Assembly (NCBI RefSeq): GCF_932526225.1
Contig: NC_064042.1
Coordinates: 975,001 to 1,039,000 of the forward strand
Reading direction: 5' to 3'
Length of the DNA: 64,000 nucleotides
DNA from: Nematostella vectensis
Taxonomy: Eukaryota; Cnidaria; Anthozoa; Actiniaria; Edwardsiidae
A model generated the notes under the pieces. The model worked only from the letters and a program-made list of their open reading frames with translations. It was not told the DNA's origin and did no database searches. The translations under genes were made by a program, and so were the position numbers. Shown here piece after piece: positions 24,077 through 35,892 of the stretch; positions within the stretch are counted from its first letter, which is position 1; each line of letters starts with the position of its first letter.

Positions 24077-27000
24077 TTACAGAACAAGCATATTCTCGCC
24101 CTCCTGAGAGGTGGCCGTGGCTTCTGCTTCTCCTTGCGAGTCCTTCTGCAAGCAATTACGCTTGCATTCCAGAAGCCTTGTCAAGTCCTAAAAACACCAC
24201 TTGAAATAAATGAATTGAACAACAAGCACACACATCGAACACGAACAGTCACGGTAGTTTAAACAAACAAAAAACTAAAACAAAAACGTTAAAGAATATA
24301 CAGTATATGTATACTTAGAGTATATTATCGAATTTGACTGAATACAAGGATAATGGGAGTTCTTCACAATGTATATCTATTCCACTACGCACACGACTCA
24401 TATAATATGCCAATATAATGAACAATAATACAAGGTTGATTGAAGACATCTACACGAAAATCACATAATCATACGTATTCGATCCACAACAAACAAAAGG
24501 CATATCCAATGCGATATCCTGCAATCCAGTACGTATTCAGCCCGCACTGTGACAGCATGTATGGCAGAGTTCCGTACTAAGCGAATAAACAGGCTTACCG
24601 TCCACATCTTCATCTGCTTCATGTTAGGCCCATGACTCTCTCGGACGGCTTTCTGCTTCTCGCGAAGGCTCTGGTTAACACACAGCACAAAAAAACGGTT
24701 ACAACAACAGAAAGATGGAAACAAAAATAAAAAACGCAGTCAAAGCTACAGACCCTCGTACCTTGCCGAGATTTTCTTGCTCCTGTATCTTCCTTGTATA
24801 CTGCTCTCTGAAAAATTAAGCGACGCGTGTTTAGGGTCAAATGTTTAAGATGTAAACAGAACCTCGTTGTTAGTACGAAACGATAAGTTGGTACGAAATA
24901 AGAGGAGTAGGAGTTGGAGTAGGAGTAGGAGTTGGTAGGAGTAGGAGTAGGAGTAGGAGTTGGTACGAAATAAGAGGAGTAGGAGAATTAGAGAGACAAT
25001 ATAATGATCGAGAATGGGCTCTCTATTAATGGCTACGGCATTGTTTGAGGGTGGTCGGCAAGACTTAACCCTTGTATGCAATGGTTTCTACTTGCACCAT
25101 GTCCCTAAGACTTGGGATAAACGGGCGAGGCACAAGTGAAGCCTAGACAGTCACCTTTTGAAGGCAGAAATCCCTTGTTATATCCCAACCCTTACGATGC
25201 TACTACCCGTTGAGTGATACTGAATGTCACAGCATGTACCTCCAAGACTTCTTGCGGTCCGCCTGGTCCTGGGCAGTATACGCCTTCATCTCATCATCAA
25301 TACGCTTCTGCTGAATCTCCAAGACCTGTGGGGGTAAGAGCAGATTTCACATGAAAAGAAACCAAACATTTCCCTAGAGGGTACAAAAGTACCATATTAC
25401 CCCTTTCATTCTCCATGAATTGAGCACAGGGCAAGCGAAACTATTTAGAGCCATTATTCAATACTATGGCTAGGTAAGCCTCAGATCAGACTAAATAGAG
25501 TTTATTCACGATTGACAGACTGTTACAATATTATGGTTTTACCTTCATCATGGCATGCAAGTAATGGTAGCGGCTCTCTTCTTGTGAGATCTCCTCTCTC
25601 AATCCACGGACCTCCTGAGATAAATCATGAGTCCAGTGGGATTAGAGAACTTCTTGGGTAATAATAGTTAAGAAAAGCTTTGAGTCGTTCTTAGGCAGTA
25701 TACATAAAGTACTAAAGATGCAACCAGGCGTTGGTTTACCTGGTCGAGCTTGGACAGGTTGCTGTCCAGTCCGGTGGCGAGGTTCTCATATTGGGCTTTT
25801 TTCTCTTCGTAATCCTCGCTCAGCTCCTGAAGTGAGGAAACTATGATTTTATGATTTGCGTGAAGCAAAAGGTTCATCCCCCGTTTATATTAAAACTTAA
25901 ATTTAACAAGGATTAAAAAAGTTTTCTCCTTTCTAAACTAGGATTTTACTGTAAATGTACAAGTGGGAAATATACGCCCCCAAAAATCTATATGTTCACT
26001 CGAATTTCTAACACCAAAAACAACAGCAATACTCTCGTTTTACGACACCTCCCTGGCATTTCTGCGGCAACGAACTGAGCTCCTTGAAACAATGTGAATA
26101 TTCTGTACCCTGTTTAACAACATCTCATCTATTCTCTCCGTAGAGTAGATAACAGAGTACATACCTGACATTTCTGCCTCATGGGCCTGAGCTCCTTGAT
26201 AACTGGGGCCAGTGCACTCTTCTTCTCGGCAATAGTAGCGTTCATGGTCGCCACGAGCTGAGAGATCTCTTCTAGAGTTTTGCCTTTTTGCTCATCTAGC
26301 TCGCTCTTAACTGTGGAGACCTTCTCTAGCTCTTCCTGGGTCTCGTGATATCCCGTGACTCCCTGCTTAGCCTCAATCCCAGCCTGTGAACATTTACAAC
26401 AAACGCTGGTGAATCGATAACACACTATGGCAGATGGTTCCGTGGATGTTGGCATAGCTTCCAGATGGCTTCTAAGAATGTATTACTTACCAACTGCTGG
26501 TTCAGGTTCTCATCTTTCGTTTTCAGAATTTCTACACTTCTTGAGAGAACTCCATACTCAGCCCTTAGCTCAGCAAGCTGGAAAGCAATATATACATTAA
26601 ACTCGAAATAAATCGTTGTAATTGGTACTTCAACGAAATATCTGTCAACCACCAAAAAGTTAGGATAACAAAATGGCCTAATGCCAGTGCTATAAAGAAT
26701 TCACACCCATCGGCTTATGTAGTAGCTGATTTGAAAAAAAAAACTATTGCCAAATTTTCTATTAAATTTGGAAAAAAGATAGTTCGACTTCACCATACAA
26801 TTTTTATTCCGAGGTTGGATAGAATCAATAACTGAATAACAAACTAGATAACACTATGAAGCCAAACAACACATATACGTACCTCCTGTCTTTTTTTCTT
26901 GTACACCGTACTCTTGCCACGAAGTTTATTTACATATCTCTTGAACTGTTGGGGAATAAGTACAGTAAACAATGTAATATTCAGAGTAAACTAGAAGCTT

Positions 27001-30000
27001 GGACAGGTCCTACCTCATCTCCTTTTAGCACCTCGGCACCTTCACTCTCCTTTAAAAGATCCTTTTTCTTCTGCAGCTCCTGTTCAACACTCGCCAGCTA
27101 GGAGACCAAGGAAAATAAATTATAAAAAGAATTGACGACAGAATAACTTGTGCATAGTAAAGTAATTGGCGACTGACAGATGGTTTATTACATCCAGAGG
27201 CAGTCTTCCAGTGTCATCCAACATGCTTGCAATATCTGCTACATCCATTTCAGTGCATTGGGGGTGCGACGAAAATCGTGTAAACAGGAAATAGTGTAAA
27301 ACGAAAATAAACAGGTCTTTAGGCAGGGATAAAGTCATACCTCGTCCATGGCTTCTTTGAATTTCTCAGCAGCTGCATCCTTCTTACGCGCAATGATGGA
27401 GGCCTAGAATACAACACAGTGAAGTAACGTATAAATATATAAATATGTTTTTAATTGAGGGCAATCTTAAAGTTTTGGGCACTTACCTGCTGTCTGAAGA
27501 GTGAAAGCTTGTCATCAATAGGATCATTTCGCACCATTCGTTTCTCAATAAGAGAATTGATCTCGGAGGAAACAGATTTGATCTGTATACAGAAACAGAT
27601 TGTGTCATTAGTACAGATTTATAGTGCATCTTCTGCAGTAAAATTGCAGACTTTTATCATTCGAATCATAGTGAAGTCACAAACTAATGAACCACGTCAG
27701 GATTTCAGAGTTAAAATGATGGAATGCTTATATGTGACACGCACAACCATGCTGAAAAAATATTACCAACATTACTTTTGACACATACAGGTAAATAGTT
27801 TTCAGCCTTCTCTGAGAGGATGTTCATGTTGCCATGTAGAATCTTGTAAAACAGTCCATAAGCTGGACTGAGAGAGTCCTATATCTCGGCTATTTCGGCT
27901 ACTCACCTTCAGGTTGAGCTCATCAAGGTCTGAGTGACCCATGGCCGGCTCATTAGCAACTTTCTGCAAGTCCTGCACATACTTCTGCTTGCTCTCAATC
28001 TCCTATCAACCAAACGAGAGTCAATGTCAGCCGCCATTCAGCACCCGGGTCAGGTACAGACCAAGAATTTGATGAGGTGGGGGGGAGGGAGGGAGGGTGC
28101 GCAGCCAGTTATCATAGAATGATAATCATAAAGTATTTGTAAAAAGGATAGTCTTTGAAGTTCCCTTGATAAGTAACAACCCAGTTTTTGGCAGCCAGGG
28201 GAGGAGGGGAGTAAACACACACATAGGGGCACATGCCTGCACTTTCATCATCTGATTTTGGGAAGCTAATTGCACAATATTTTGGATTTAAGGTAAATAA
28301 AGTATGCAAATTAGTTCTTTAGAGATAGTAATTCCAAGCTTTAATCACATAGAAAAAAAGACATAAGACGTCTTTATTTTTTCATAACCTCAACTTTTAT
28401 GTTCAATACTAACCTTAGGCAGTTTATCTTGACAGAGATACATATTGACTTTGTTTTCTTCTTCAAGTCTTCTGATTAAATCTGCCCCTGTGGTTCCAAT
28501 GCCTTGTGCTCTGAGATCCTTCAGTTGTTGGTTCATCCGCTGGAACCTCTGGTCTGCATGAAGTAACTGAAACAATGAATCAGGGAATGTTAATGTTACA
28601 CTGTAGAGGAGACATGATGTGCAATATAGCTGTCCACACAATATGATGAATGCCAGAATCTGGGGAGCAGATGAATTGCTGAAAGTGGACCATAACTTTT
28701 TTTTCTTGTTTTCTTTGATACTGCAAAATGGAAAAACTTCCAGTAATTTTAGGTTTATACATTTCTGAGGTGAGAAGACGTGTAGTGAGACGTGTCTTTT
28801 TGAGGCAATAAAAAAGCTAGATTTTACGAGAAAAGGTAGGATACTTTTCCAAACTCTTGACAAGGTTTGTTTAGCAAATAACTGCATTTTAATGTATTTT
28901 CAAGATTGTCAGGAAAAAGGAAATGAGAAACATCTCAATTTTTCAGTGATCTTATTTGCCTAAAAAGTGAAAAGTAGAATTGCTGAAATCGGTCACAGAT
29001 TGCTAGGGAGGTTTTTCCAATGGCCTGCTTACCCCTCAGTATTTAAAGGTTAAATTTTAAAGCTTTTTTCAAAAAAGCAAACGCTAGTTCAACTGATACA
29101 TTGGGCACTTAGCAGATATGTTTAAAAATCCATCCTGTATTCAACTTAAGAATACCCCTGTCAAATGATGACCCTATGTGCCAATGAACTACACTAAGGC
29201 ACCTGATTTTTCTGCTCCAGTTTTTGCTGAGCCAGGGATTGTTCCTTCTCCCTCTCAACACGAAGATTTCTTGCTGCAAGAAGCATCTGCTCATAATTGC
29301 GCACACTCTCCACCTGTTACAAGAAGAGATGCCAAAGTCAGCAAAGGCAACTTCACTGAAAGGGAGACTCTGGATCCGAATTGCATGCCAAATTCTGAAA
29401 ATATCATGATCCAAAAATCATTTCATACTTTAGCAATTCAAGATCTCTAGTAATCACCTTCTTTTGCATCCTATCAATTCTTTTCTTCAATTGTTCATGC
29501 TCCTCTTCCATGTTCGCAATATCCTGAATAAGGAAATCAAACAGGTTTCACATTACCTTATTTTGTTATTTTTTACAATAGAACATACAATACACTCAAA
29601 GCTTTTTACTGTAGATTGCCATATAAAATAATGAAGTATAGTGCCCCACCTTTTTAATTTCTCCAGTGGAAAATCCAGAGGTGCGTAACTGCTCCACTGC
29701 CTTGTGGACTTCCTTGAATTCCTCTATCTTACCAACATACTATAAAAGACATATGATTTTAGATTACATCCTGAAAGTAAAATGTCAAATAAATGCAAAT
29801 AAATGTATTCTACTAAGAGGATATAACATTGATGAGTTGTATGTAAGAAAGAAGGATGTTGATAATGGTTTGTTTTTATAAGGGAAATTTCCCACAGTTG
29901 TGAATTTGCTAGAACATCAAAAATGATTGATGAATGAGACCCTATAGAACAAATACAGCAATACTCACAGCCTCATTGGCATCTGCAAGTTCCTGATCTA

Positions 30001-31527
30001 GCAAGAGTTCAGCAGGAATATTCATGTGCACCAAGTATCTAGCCAGGTAGGCACGCTTGCGCAGGTCTGGCAGACGCTCAAACAACCACTGAAGGATGGG
30101 ATAAATGACAGGCTTGTCTCCCTGGATAAGGCCTTGCCGAAATGCATTACTGAAACAGAAAAAATTAATCTAAACATCGAAAGAGAACTTATAACAGGGC
30201 TTACTACTATTTGAAGCAGGTACTCCATGAGAGATGAAACCTATAGCAACCATCTATAAATCAAAACAAGGTTAGACAAGTATGTTCTACACCTCTCTGT
30301 GAAACAGAGTAGTTGCACTGGCGTTTTAAGCGTTAACCCTTCATCGGAGCTTCTTTGTCGAAGCCTTATGCTTTGACGAAGGGCTAACATGGGTAACATC
30401 AGGTGGAACTACAGTACTCTGTTTTACAGAGGCGTACAACACACTTTTTCAACCTTGTTTTACTTCTTATTTTTGCAGGGGAGGGGGACTTATATCCTGG
30501 CTATTTTATGGAGTTTTTGGCCCCTCTCTGGCTATTCTGTCACATTTGTAGCCCTAGCAACCCTCTATTTGATTCAGACTGTATTCATGGTTTCCAAACA
30601 CTTGATAAGCATGGAAACAAGGGCTGGGCATTGAAGTTTATTCATTTTCTAGGGTTCTTATACTCAACTTACAGACTGCCTGACTCTGTCTTGGGTTTAT
30701 ACTTGAGCACTCGCAAAAAGGTAAACATGCGCATGGCAGTAGCCTCTGGTTCTTCATCACGTAGGTCTATCTTGTGCTAAAGATAATGAGAAATATAATT
30801 ATTCGCATATGTGACTTTTTTTTGGGTATTGCTGACAAAGTACACCCGTGTTTTACTTGGATGGGTTGTAAAAAAATAAAAATAGGGGGGGTCTGTTTTT
30901 CTTTTCTTTTCTTTTTTTTGGCTAAAAATGTTATTTTGGAGCAACTTCAGAAAACAAACAGTTTCCATCATGGGACTTCACGAGCCAGTAAATTCAAGGA
31001 AAATGCAAATAATTGGACGGCTATTCTGAAGTTTGTTTTTATGTAAAAAGACTAAATCCATCTATGTCTACAAGAAGAACTTGTGACCAGTGCAGATGCA
31101 CTCATGATACTTTTTATAATTCCCTAAGATTTCCAAATCAAAAGAGTTTTTTCAGTACGAATACTTATGTGTCATACCTGTTGATCGATGACAGCAAAAA
31201 CATCATTCATCACTTGTAGGAGTTGAAGTGGCTGAAGGGAGTCGAAACTGTGGAAAAAAATGAGCAAATTATCACCAAAAAGGGGAGTTAAAACCTGGAA
31301 AGATTATTAGAGAGAATAAAAACAAAACTAGTGTATGGATCTGCGAAGATGTACAAAGCTTTTCAGCTATAGAGCACTAAACATCATATCAAAAAAATGG
31401 CTACGTTCACATTTTATTTCGCGCAATACAGCGATCGTTGAGGATAATATTACCTGATAAGGTTGAAGTTTTTCTTGAACGGCTCTTTATTAAGCTCATC
31501 CACGATATATTTGAGTTGTTCACTCAT
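24077..31527 (-). CDS. IFT81: IFT81, intraflagellar transport complex B subunit, 21 coding exons
   Basis: Exons, high to low: 31527-31454, 31247-31178, 30776-30673, 30149-29969, 29739-29650, 29523-29458, 29313-29203, 28566-28414, 28002-27907, 27582-27487, 27403-27341, 27097-27014, 26945-26883, 26577-26491, 26383-26165, 25826-25740, 25614-25543, 25325-25240, 24807-24762, 24670-24599, 24187-24077. Phases agree; total 676 aa, the same as I recall for human IFT81. The N-terminal calponin-homology-like tubulin-binding module (about 1-125) begins [17 protein letters not shown] and includes [20 protein letters not shown] and [10 protein letters not shown]. The rest is coiled coil with family blocks [65 protein letters not shown] and [17 protein letters not shown]81 pairs with IFT74 to carry tubulin in anterograde cilium transport (established). 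It shares a 540-bp head-to-head promoter with FUNDC1. Confidence 0.96.
24899..24971. repeat. Microsatellite (AGGAGT)n with AGGAGTTGG interruptions
   Basis: Hexamer AGGAGT repeated about ten times with GTTGG interruptions, plus flanking duplicated GTACGAAATAAGAGGAGTAG at about 24891 and 24963. Intronic in IFT81. Confidence 0.9.
26040..26085 (-). pseudogene. Decayed copy of the end of IFT81 exon 15 with its donor
   Basis: The plus-strand words CTGGCATTTCTGCGGCA and CTGAGCTCCTTGA repeat, with substitutions, the 3' end of exon 15 (CTGACATTTCTGCCTCA and CTGAGCTCCTTGA at 26165-26200). The copy lies about 120 bp further into the intron. The donor GT is lost, so it should be inert. Confidence 0.6.
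30975..31030. repeat. Dispersed repeat shared with 32205-32255
   Basis: The words GGACTTCACGAG, AAGGAAAATGCAAATAA and TGGACGG recur at 32170-32255 (GAGACTTCACATC, AAGGAAAATGCAAATAA, GTGGACGG). One copy is in an IFT81 intron and the other in FUNDC1 intron 1. Probably a fragment of an unclassified interspersed element. Confidence 0.5.
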
Positions 31528-32067
31528 TTTGGCGGCGAAATTCTCTTGACACCGTTCAAAATGTTATGGTTGCCCGGCGATTCCAATCAGCTTTCTTCTT
31601 GGATTTACGTTAACAAGCTTAATTTTCTTAACTGAATCACATGTTAGTACAAGTTGCGACCTTTCCAATAAAACAATGGCGCTTTACGGTGTTTTCATGG
31701 CAAACAATTTAGAAAAAGCTTGAGACTTCTTGCCGAAGTTGATGATCAACAAGACACCATAGCGACTAGAGGGACACGGGGCCTGGGGAGACTACCATAT
31801 AATGGTCCCCCGAAATCATCCGACAACAATTACTAGAAGTTTACATACTACATATAAATTTGCAGCTAAATGTATTGTAAAACAACTGAGAGAGTCAAGA
31901 TATTGTACATAGCGAATATATATCAGCAAAGGCAAGAAAAATAAAAGCCTCGATTCATAGTAAGGGACCAACAGGGACGTAATAGCGTAAGTGCGGTTAA
32001 GACCGCTGACCCGGTTATTGAGTGATGTAATTTCGTTCATTTATTTCGAATAGATAGGGGCAAAACA
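31528..32067. promoter_or_regulatory. Bidirectional IFT81/FUNDC1 promoter with X-box-like sites
   Basis: The start codons of IFT81 (-) and FUNDC1 (+) are only 540 bp apart, so the interval must serve both. GTTTTCATGGCAAAC at 31691-31705 resembles the palindromic RFX X-box (two mismatches), 164 bp upstream of the IFT81 ATG, where ciliary X-boxes usually lie. GTTGCC at 31569-31574 is a perfect half-site. RFX control of IFT genes is established in animals; use of these sites is inference. Confidence 0.5.
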
Positions 32068-35000
32068 ATGTCAGGTAAGTGTTGATCCCGGTTTTAGTTT
32101 AATCTAAGATTTCTAATGCAAGATTAATTCAAGTAACGAAGCAACTGCAGTATACCCGTCCATAAAGAGTTAACAATGAGACTTCACATCTCGATTTCTA
32201 CGAGGTAGTAAATACAAGGAAAATGCAAATAAGTGGACGGGAATTCCGCAGTTTGGCCCAACTAACATTTTCATGAACTCCAATGTGTATCATTGTTATT
32301 TGTACAAACCTCTTTGCCAAGATAGTGATTTGATTTGGGATGCACTATTTACCAAATAGATCTCATTTTTGTGTGTGTCTGTCCCCAAGTAGATGCACAG
32401 ATGACTTCACAGCGTGTCATGAACAAAAAAGTATGTAACGAGACACAGTCAACGGGACATGCAAAAAAAAAAAAAAAAAGACCTATCTGTTTTATACAAC
32501 AATGAAAATATTTCCTTAAACATTACAATCTAGTTTTGGGGAGCCTGCGTGCGCTTGTGACACCAAGCGTGTGTGTGTCCCCAAATAACACATGGACCAT
32601 TGACCAATCAAAGTAATCAAATGTTAACCCTTTCACTCTTGGGTACTTTTGAGCAAAATTGTAAGAAAAACAGACTGAAAACACAAACCTCCTCCCCTAT
32701 CTCAAGTCCAACACTATCAGTCAAGCTAAGCTACCGCTGACCCAAGACGGTATGCCTTGAAGTTTCCAACAATGCACTGCAGTGCCTTTTCTTCCTAGTG
32801 ACGAAACTGCTACAGCCTGTTGTTTACATGAGTTTTGCTTGTAATTTGCTTAAAAATTACAGCCTTTTCACGTCTGAAGAGTGCCTTAGGACATCATAAA
32901 GTCCATTTGGGCATAATTTTAATTATGCTGTGCTTATGGATGTTTGTACGCTGAGGTTGATTAAATGGGATAATTCGTTGTTTGGGCTTCACCGAGTGAG
33001 AAAGGAATTTTCTAGTGAATGGCCTCGTACTCCAATGTGAACCATCTTTGCTACCCAACCTTATTCAAAAATTGTTTTCAGGCTTATTCTGGGTTCCTTG
33101 GACCTGGAAATGTTTTGTTTGGCTTCGGGGCAAAGAGACTTATAAAAAAACTGTTATGATTCTGTTGGAGGAGATTGCCCGCCTGTCTGTCAAGGTGTTT
33201 CCAAGACTCCCATGATGCAGTGCAGGCATGCAATTTAGCCTAAAGACGGTGACACGCTTCTAATGGAGGTTTTAGCATTGATTATTGTGGCTGATGGCTG
33301 TAAAATGAGACCTGACAGAGCGCAATAAAGGTTCTATTTGTGATTTGATCTGTGTTTGCTTGTCTCTATTTGTAATTCGGAATTTTGTGTCTTTTTTGGT
33401 AAAAATTGTTTCCAAGTTTAAGCATTTGTTTACAAATTGGTCAGAAATCAAGGTTGATATTTTGACAATAGAGTCAATTCTATTACATTGCTTAGATGCG
33501 CTTTTGCAGGTCGTCTATGCCTTGGATGAATCTATGAGTATCCGGGTCTGGTGGTGTTTGGTTTGCATTTCTGAAGTTTTGGAGTTGGGCATATATTTTA
33601 CAGGCGCCTCAGGGCGTAATAGTAATGAAAGGGTTAATAAAAGATACTTTTTGTTGCAGACCCTGAATCAGATAAGGAAGACTCCCAAGAAGAACCTTAC
33701 GAAATAATTGAAACACCTGGAGCTAGACAGCAGGACTTACTGCGGGATTTGATGTCAATGGATCTTGGCAACAGAACGACCATTCAACAAATCGGCATAG
33801 GTGGTGCCACAGGCTGGTGTGTTATAGTTAGTTGATTAAAAGGGAGGGGACAGTACAAAGCATTTATAGGGGTTGATGCAGGGGACATATCACTTCTTGC
33901 ATGACCAAAAATGGTCGGAATAGAAAGTTTATTTGAGTTTGTCATATTTATTTTAGGTCTGCGGAAAATCTTTGGAAAACCCTAGCTTGTTTAAAGTTCA
34001 GTGTATCTATGGTTTAATTGGCATGACATTGACAATTTTACATGAAATGACATCTGTTGTCACAAAAAGTTGATATAATACAGAAGTAGTCTGGTTTGTA
34101 AGAGTTGAGGTGGCTGAAGGGAGTCAAGAATGTGGGGACACGAAAAGGGTGTCAACAAAATGTGGAGTATAGACCTAGAAAGAGACCTAGAGAGTATAAA
34201 AACAAAACTGTATGTGCCTGTGATGTAGGTACAAATCCCTCATCTTTATTTTTTTTTTGCATTTTTTTTACAGGTTTGCAGGGTATATGTGTAAAAAAAT
34301 AGGAAAGTTAACAATATCAGCAATAGGTGGAGGAATACTTATTCTGCAGGTGATTTTTCCATATTCAAAGACAATATATTGCTAACTGCAATTCTTCAAA
34401 CTTGCATTCCCTTGTCTGTAATGCCTAGTGCACACTAGCAACATAACAACATAACGACATGGGCACATGCACTATGTTTAGCATAACGACATGGACATAA
34501 TGACATAAAGAAAAAACATGTTTTTTTTCTCTTATGTCATTATGTCGGAGATAAGAGTGTGTGTGCCCATGCCGTAATGTCGATATGTCGCTAGTGTGCA
34601 CTAGGCATAATTCAGTGTTGCTGCTGGGTTTTGTTTTGCTGTGTGCCGTTCTTAGTTAACATCGGATATTGTATAAAGTAGGTTCCTGACGATCTCCAAT
34701 TGTTCATTTAGATTGCACACAAGACAGGATACATCAATATCAACTGGAAAAAGGTGGAGAAGGATTACAATAAAGTTAGCAGACATGTAGAGCGGGAAGT
34801 GTACAAAGTGGCTCAAGGAAACTCATCAACAGAACAAAGGATAGTTGGCACTGGGAGACAGGTACAGTAAATAAGAAATCAAATTGGATTTTCTACTCTT
34901 AACTTCTTGCTGCAATAAAGATTTATTGTTATTATGGGTTTGATACATATTCACATATTTGTCAGCTCAAAGAATCACCTCCAGAAAAAGCACCCAGCCT

Positions 35001-35489
35001 AAAGGTGTTTCATTTTTCCTTGATGAGTGTGACTGTACATTAGAAGGGAAGTAAAATAATTAAACAGTACTACCCGCCACTGCATTTTACCTTTGAAAGC
35101 TTGTTAATTGTTCTGGGTTCTAAAAAAAACACTTGCCCATAAAACCGCTTGGCATCGGACAAGAAAAATTGAATAAGCTTATTTGCACAGTTACAGAACT
35201 CTAGTTGGTCTACCTGCTCCATGGCACCCTAATCTGACAAATGTTCAAGAAATAACAAAAAGGTTATGCCCACATCCCCCAGGTTTTGGTGACCACTATT
35301 TTGTAGCCTGTGTACTCAGGCTACCATTTTGTGTACCCTAGTTTGTTCTAGACCTGTTGCTGAGTTTTTAAGTCAACTGCCAGAACGGTTCCTTTTGATG
35401 TTTCTCTTCAGATATTTGACTATGCCAAGAGGAACATGGCTGCAGCATCTGGCTTTGCTGGAGGCTTTCTCATCGGGATGGCATTCTGA
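32068..35489 (+). CDS. FUNDC1: FUNDC1, FUN14-domain mitophagy receptor, 5 coding exons
   Basis: Exons: 32068-32074, 33660-33816, 34274-34349, 34712-34861, 35412-35489. Phases agree and give 155 aa, the family size. The first coding exon holds only ATG TCA G before GTAAGT. Residues 16-19 (YEII) in an acidic context (SDKEDSQEEPYEII) form an LC3-interacting region with S11 just upstream, the place where the vertebrate protein is phosphorylated. The FUN14 core follows (IGIGGATGWFAGYMCKKIGK, GGGILILQIAHKTGYININW), then a C-terminal membrane segment ending SGFAGGFLIGMAF. The protein sits in the outer mitochondrial membrane and recruits autophagosomes in hypoxia (family knowledge). Intron 1 carries two nested transposons, one ending 22 bp before the exon 2 acceptor. 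Confidence 0.94.
32330..32622. mobile_element. Palindromic MITE, copy 2
   Basis: Reverse-oriented relative of 7160-7450: AGATCTCATTTTTGTGTG, GATGCACAGATGACTTCACA, GTGTCATGAACAAAAAAGTA, ACAACAATGAAAAT, ATTACAATCTAGTTTTGGGG, TTGACCAATCAAAG. It abuts the TTAA-flanked element that starts at 32624. Located in FUNDC1 intron 1. Confidence 0.65.
32624..33637 (+). mobile_element. piggyBac-like MITE, long copy (1014 bp) in FUNDC1 intron 1
   Basis: TTAA at both ends (32624-32627, 33634-33637), left repeat CCCTTTCACTCTTGGG and, inverted, right repeat CCCTTTCATTACTATTACG. Internal words match the 16392-17126 copy: AAAAACAGACTGAAAACA, GGACATCATAAAGTC, GGGCATAATT, TGCTTATGGATGTT, GAATTTTCTAGTGAATG. The third quarter is extra or diverged. 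No transposase frame is evident. The right TTAA lies 22 bp before the exon 2 acceptor. Confidence 0.75.
34098..34215 (-). pseudogene. Displaced copy of IFT81 exon 2 edge and intron inside FUNDC1 intron 2
   Basis: The plus-strand words GAGTTGAGGTGGCTGAAGGG, AGTCAAGAATGTGG, CACGAAAAGGG and AGTATAAAAACAAAACT match 31220-31345 (GAGTTGAAGTGGCTGAAGGG, AGTCGAAACTGTGG, ACCAAAAAGGGGAG, GAATAAAAACAAAACT), which is the acceptor half of IFT81 exon 2 plus the adjoining intron. Orientation is unchanged and the distance is about 2.9 kb. The acceptor AG has mutated (CCACATTCTTGAC instead of CCACAGTTTCGAC). Confidence 0.75.
34421..34608. mobile_element. MITE with perfect 19-bp inverted ends
   Basis: ATGCCTAGTGCACACTAGC at the left is exactly complementary to GCTAGTGTGCACTAGGCAT at the right. 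The body is itself largely palindromic (ACATAACGACATGG, CATAATGACATAA, TTATGTCATTATGTC). Related by sequence to 4342-4513. It is in FUNDC1 intron 3. Confidence 0.85.
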
Positions 35490-35892
35490 ACCATCTGCAT
35501 GACAAGCATAAACTATTATTTAAGGGGTAACAAGGTACCTTAAAAAAGTCTATGGACTTCTCCAATGCATACACTCAAAATAGCAACATACTTGATCAAA
35601 CTTTATAACCACAATGCTTTATACTGAAAATAGTTAAAAGCAGAACTTCAAAGACCAAAGACTAGGGTAACGAAGCCTGTACAGACATGACTTACTAGAT
35701 AAAGGAAGGAACAATGACATTATTATCCTGAGGATGGTGATGTGACAGCAGTGGAACTGCGCTGTTTGAGATAATGTTTTCAGTTATTATTAGTATGAAT
35801 GGGATAAGAAGATATACAAATTGTATAGCAGAAGCCAAAACAAGTAAAAATAATGTTTTGTTTATTTTGGCTGTTTTGATGACAGTAGAATT

